DNA of 64,000 nt from Thalassolituus sp006212115 (GTDB lineage: Bacteria > Pseudomonadota > Gammaproteobacteria > Pseudomonadales > Oceanobacteraceae). The stretch lies in the NCBI RefSeq assembly GCF_040372045.1, contig NZ_BAABWH010000001.1; one strand, written 5' to 3'. The position numbers and the translations under genes were made by a program. The notes under the pieces are model-generated. The model saw nothing but the letters and a program-made list of their open reading frames with translations, was not told the origin of the DNA and searched no databases. This document shows, piece by piece, positions 62,144 through 64,000 of this stretch. The stretch's first letter is position 1; each line of letters starts with the position of its first letter.

Positions 62144-63505
62144 GTGAGCCCCGATAACACTGAACAACGAGCTGTGATTTCCCTCGCTTCTCTTTATGCG
62201 CTGCGCATGCTCGGCTTGTTTATGGTACTGCCAGTTCTGATGCTGGACGGCCAGGATCTGGCCGGGGCCACACCTGAATTGCTGGGACTGGCGATGGGGG
62301 TCTACGGACTAACCCAAGCATTGCTTCAGATACCTGCAGGTGCTCTTTCCGACCGTATCGGGCGTAAGCCTGTCATCATTGGTGGACTCATTATTTTTGC
62401 GATTGGCAGTGTTATCGCTGCCACGTCCGACAACATATACGGCGTTATTCTCGGCCGGGCACTGCAGGGCGGTGGCGCCATTGCCAGCGCGATTATGGCA
62501 CTCGTTACTGATCTGACACGTGAAGAACATCGAATGAAAGCCATGGCTTCGATCGGTGCCAGTATCGGTCTCTCGTTTTCGGTAGCCCTTGTTCTGGGGC
62601 CATGGCTTGCGGCTCTCGGGGGCCTGCAACTGATATTCGCTGCCACCGCCGTGCTGGCAGTTGGTGGTGTGCTCGTCACGATATGGGTTATTCCGTCGCA
62701 GCCGGCGATTCGTCACCGGGACGCCAATGCAGTCGTTCCGGTCATTATCGAGCAGCTGAAAAACCGCGAGATGTGGCCTCTCACGCTAGGTGTGTTTCTG
62801 GTGCACTTACTGATGGTTGCAATATTTGTTGCCATCCCGCTGCAACTGGTGGAAGCAGGCCTCGAGCCCACTCAACATAGCTGGCTTTACCTGCCAGTAC
62901 TGGTGATCTCATTCGTGCTGATGGTGCCCTTCATCATCTTCTCGGAAAAGCGCAAGAAAATGAAAAGTGTTGTTATGGCTGCGGCCGCAGTCATCGCAAC
63001 GGGTCTCTTTCTGATGAGCATGGCCAGCCAACTCTGGCACTGGGTAGCCGTACTGCTGCTTTATTTCTGGGGATTTAACCTGATGGAAGCCAGCCTGCCT
63101 TCCTGGCTGAGTAAAATTGCCCCGGCGGGAGCGAAGGGCAGCGCCATGGGAATTTACTCCAGCATGCAGTTCTTCGGGGCATTCTCTGGCGGTGCTTTAG
63201 GGGGCTGGATTCTGGCCCAGTACGGAGCAGCAATTCTGTTTGTCGGACTGGGGGCATTGGTGGTACTTTGGGCGCTTATATTGTCCCAGACCAATGCACC
63301 GCGTCATCTGGTCAGTGTCCGCCTGCCGGGCAACCGCCACCTTGATGATTCAGTCCTGACCGAGCTTGAAGCTCAGCCCGGGGTTGCTGAAGCGCTTTAT
63401 CTACCGGCAGAAAACGCGATATACCTGAAAGTCAGTGCAGATGAATTCAGCCACGATGACGCATTGACTCTGATCGAATCCACAGGAGAAAAACATGGCT
63501 CGTAG
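62144..63505 (+). CDS. MFS transporter of the YajR type
   Basis: The 453-residue protein has about 12 transmembrane helices. The MFS motif A region GALSDRIGRKPVI and the RALQGGGAIASA segment are visible. The C-terminal domain after about residue 390 (VSVRLPGNRHLDDSVLTELEAQPGV) has the small ferredoxin-like YAM domain of E. coli YajR. The substrate is unknown; relatives are annotated as drug or sugar efflux. It starts at GTG 62144 and ends inside ssb (11-nt overlap), so it lies between uvrA and ssb as in P. aeruginosa. Confidence 0.88.
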   Translation: MSPDNTEQRAVISLASLYALRMLGLFMVLPVLMLDGQDLAGATPELLGLAMGVYGLTQALLQIPAGALSDRIGRKPVIIGGLIIFAIGSVIAATSDNIYGVILGRALQGGGAIASAIMALVTDLTREEHRMKAMASIGASIGLSFSVALVLGPWLAALGGLQLIFAATAVLAVGGVLVTIWVIPSQPAIRHRDANAVVPVIIEQLKNREMWPLTLGVFLVHLLMVAIFVAIPLQLVEAGLEPTQHSWLYLPVLVISFVLMVPFIIFSEKRKKMKSVVMAAAAVIATGLFLMSMASQLWHWVAVLLLYFWGFNLMEASLPSWLSKIAPAGAKGSAMGIYSSMQFFGAFSGGALGGWILAQYGAAILFVGLGALVVLWALILSQTNAPRHLVSVRLPGNRHLDDSVLTELEAQPGVAEALYLPAENAIYLKVSADEFSHDDALTLIESTGEKHGS

Positions 63506-64000
63506 TGTTAACAAAGTTACCCTCATCGGCACCTTGGGTCGCGACCCGGAAGTCCGTTATCTGCCAAACGGCAATGCCGTAGCGAACCTGTCTCTGGCAA
63601 CGGACGAGAGCTACAACGACAAACAGACTGGTCAGAAAGTTGAACAGACCGAGTGGCACAGACTAACTGTATACGGACGTCTGGCAGAAATCTGTCAGCA
63701 ATACCTGAAGAAAGGCTCACGTGCCTATTTCGAAGGGAAATTGCGCACCCGTGAGTGGGAAAAAGATGGGGTGAAACGCTACACCACAGAGATCATCACC
63801 AACGAAATGATGATGCTGGATTCGCGCGGTGATTCTATGGGCGGTGCACCAGGTCAGATGCCGGGCAATATGGCAGGTAACATGGGCGGCGGCATGGGAG
63901 GCTACCAACCTTCACCTCAGCAGCCGGCTCAACAGCCTGCACAACAACCGGGTGGCTATCAGCAAGCGCCACAACGACCACAGCAGCCAGCCCAACAACC
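63495..64000 (+). CDS. ssb: Single-stranded DNA-binding protein (3' end outside window)
   Basis: Ssb binds ssDNA in replication, repair and recombination. The frame starts at ATG 63495 after AGGAG and runs off the window after 168 codons. The OB-fold opens with ARSVNKVTLIGTLGRDPEVRY and includes EWHRLTVYGRLAEI and YFEGKLRTREW. A Gly/Met- then Gln/Pro-rich linker follows. The acidic C-terminal tip that binds partner proteins is not visible. It overlaps the MFS gene by 11 nt. Confidence 0.96.
   Translation, partial: MARSVNKVTLIGTLGRDPEVRYLPNGNAVANLSLATDESYNDKQTGQKVEQTEWHRLTVYGRLAEICQQYLKKGSRAYFEGKLRTREWEKDGVKRYTTEIITNEMMMLDSRGDSMGGAPGQMPGNMAGNMGGGMGGYQPSPQQPAQQPAQQPGGYQQAPQRPQQPAQQ

Noticed and set aside
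1..64000. CRISPR arrays, tRNA or rRNA genes, transposases
   Set aside because: None was seen on reading; no spaced direct repeats, cloverleaf or transposase-like frames were noticed.

Overview
The window is a chromosomal segment of a gammaproteobacterium. The core gene order matches E. coli and Pseudomonas: tsaE-amiB-mutL-miaA-hfq-hflX-hflK-hflC, then hisZ and purA, and later orn-rsgA-motB-motA ... psd ... fimX-serB, then uvrA-MFS-ssb. HisZ, FimX, a MutL carrying an endonuclease motif, and a motB-motA/psd/fimX/serB neighbourhood like that of P. aeruginosa suggest a Pseudomonadales/Oceanospirillales-type marine bacterium. The genus is inference only. I see no rRNA, tRNA or CRISPR array.

Layout. 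(1) 1-13.7 kb is accessory. At the left edge is the end of a large unrecognised protein with a closely coupled partner, followed by a DKNYY-type membrane protein. Then comes a type I restriction-modification locus on the minus strand, with hsdR (10144-13659) separated from hsdM-hsdS (2929-6002) by six extra genes. Three of these form a tight operon: a Cys/His-rich small protein, a radical SAM enzyme with a B12-binding-like N-terminus, and a thymidylate-kinase-like enzyme. The operon is preceded by a dense set of palindromes and a hairpin that covers the first gene's Shine-Dalgarno sequence. This is the best candidate here for an undescribed system. (2) 13.8-23.8 kb holds an exported SGNH hydrolase, the glutathione-dependent formaldehyde detoxification pair frmA-fghA with a divergent LysR regulator, a four-gene set (lamin-tail domain, VTC domain, DUF4956, Cthe_2159-type beta-helix), a GNAT-nitrilase fusion and a hotdog thioesterase. 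(3) 24-38.6 kb is the conserved housekeeping block: purA, hisZ, DUF2065, hflC, hflK, hflX, hfq, miaA, mutL, amiB, tsaE, nnr, with divergent queG.

(4) 38.6-51 kb holds dps, an SDR and an exported glycerophosphodiesterase, then orn, rsgA, the flagellar stator genes motB/motA, an HDOD protein, a two-domain rhodanese, psd, and the EF-P beta-lysylation trio (epmA, efp, divergent epmB). (5) 51-58 kb is a signalling block: a PilZ-like protein, a FimX-type degenerate GGDEF/EVL protein, serB and a membrane-bound class III cyclase. (6) 58-64 kb holds tapT, uvrA, a CsgD-like LuxR regulator, a YajR-type MFS transporter and the 5' part of ssb, which runs off the right edge.

Taken together, the right half carries many determinants of motility, type IV pili and c-di-GMP control (MotAB, FimX, PilZ-like, HDOD, CsgD-like). 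The left end looks like a defence and variable-gene island, with visibly A+T-richer stretches at 1-2.9 kb and 9.1-10.1 kb.
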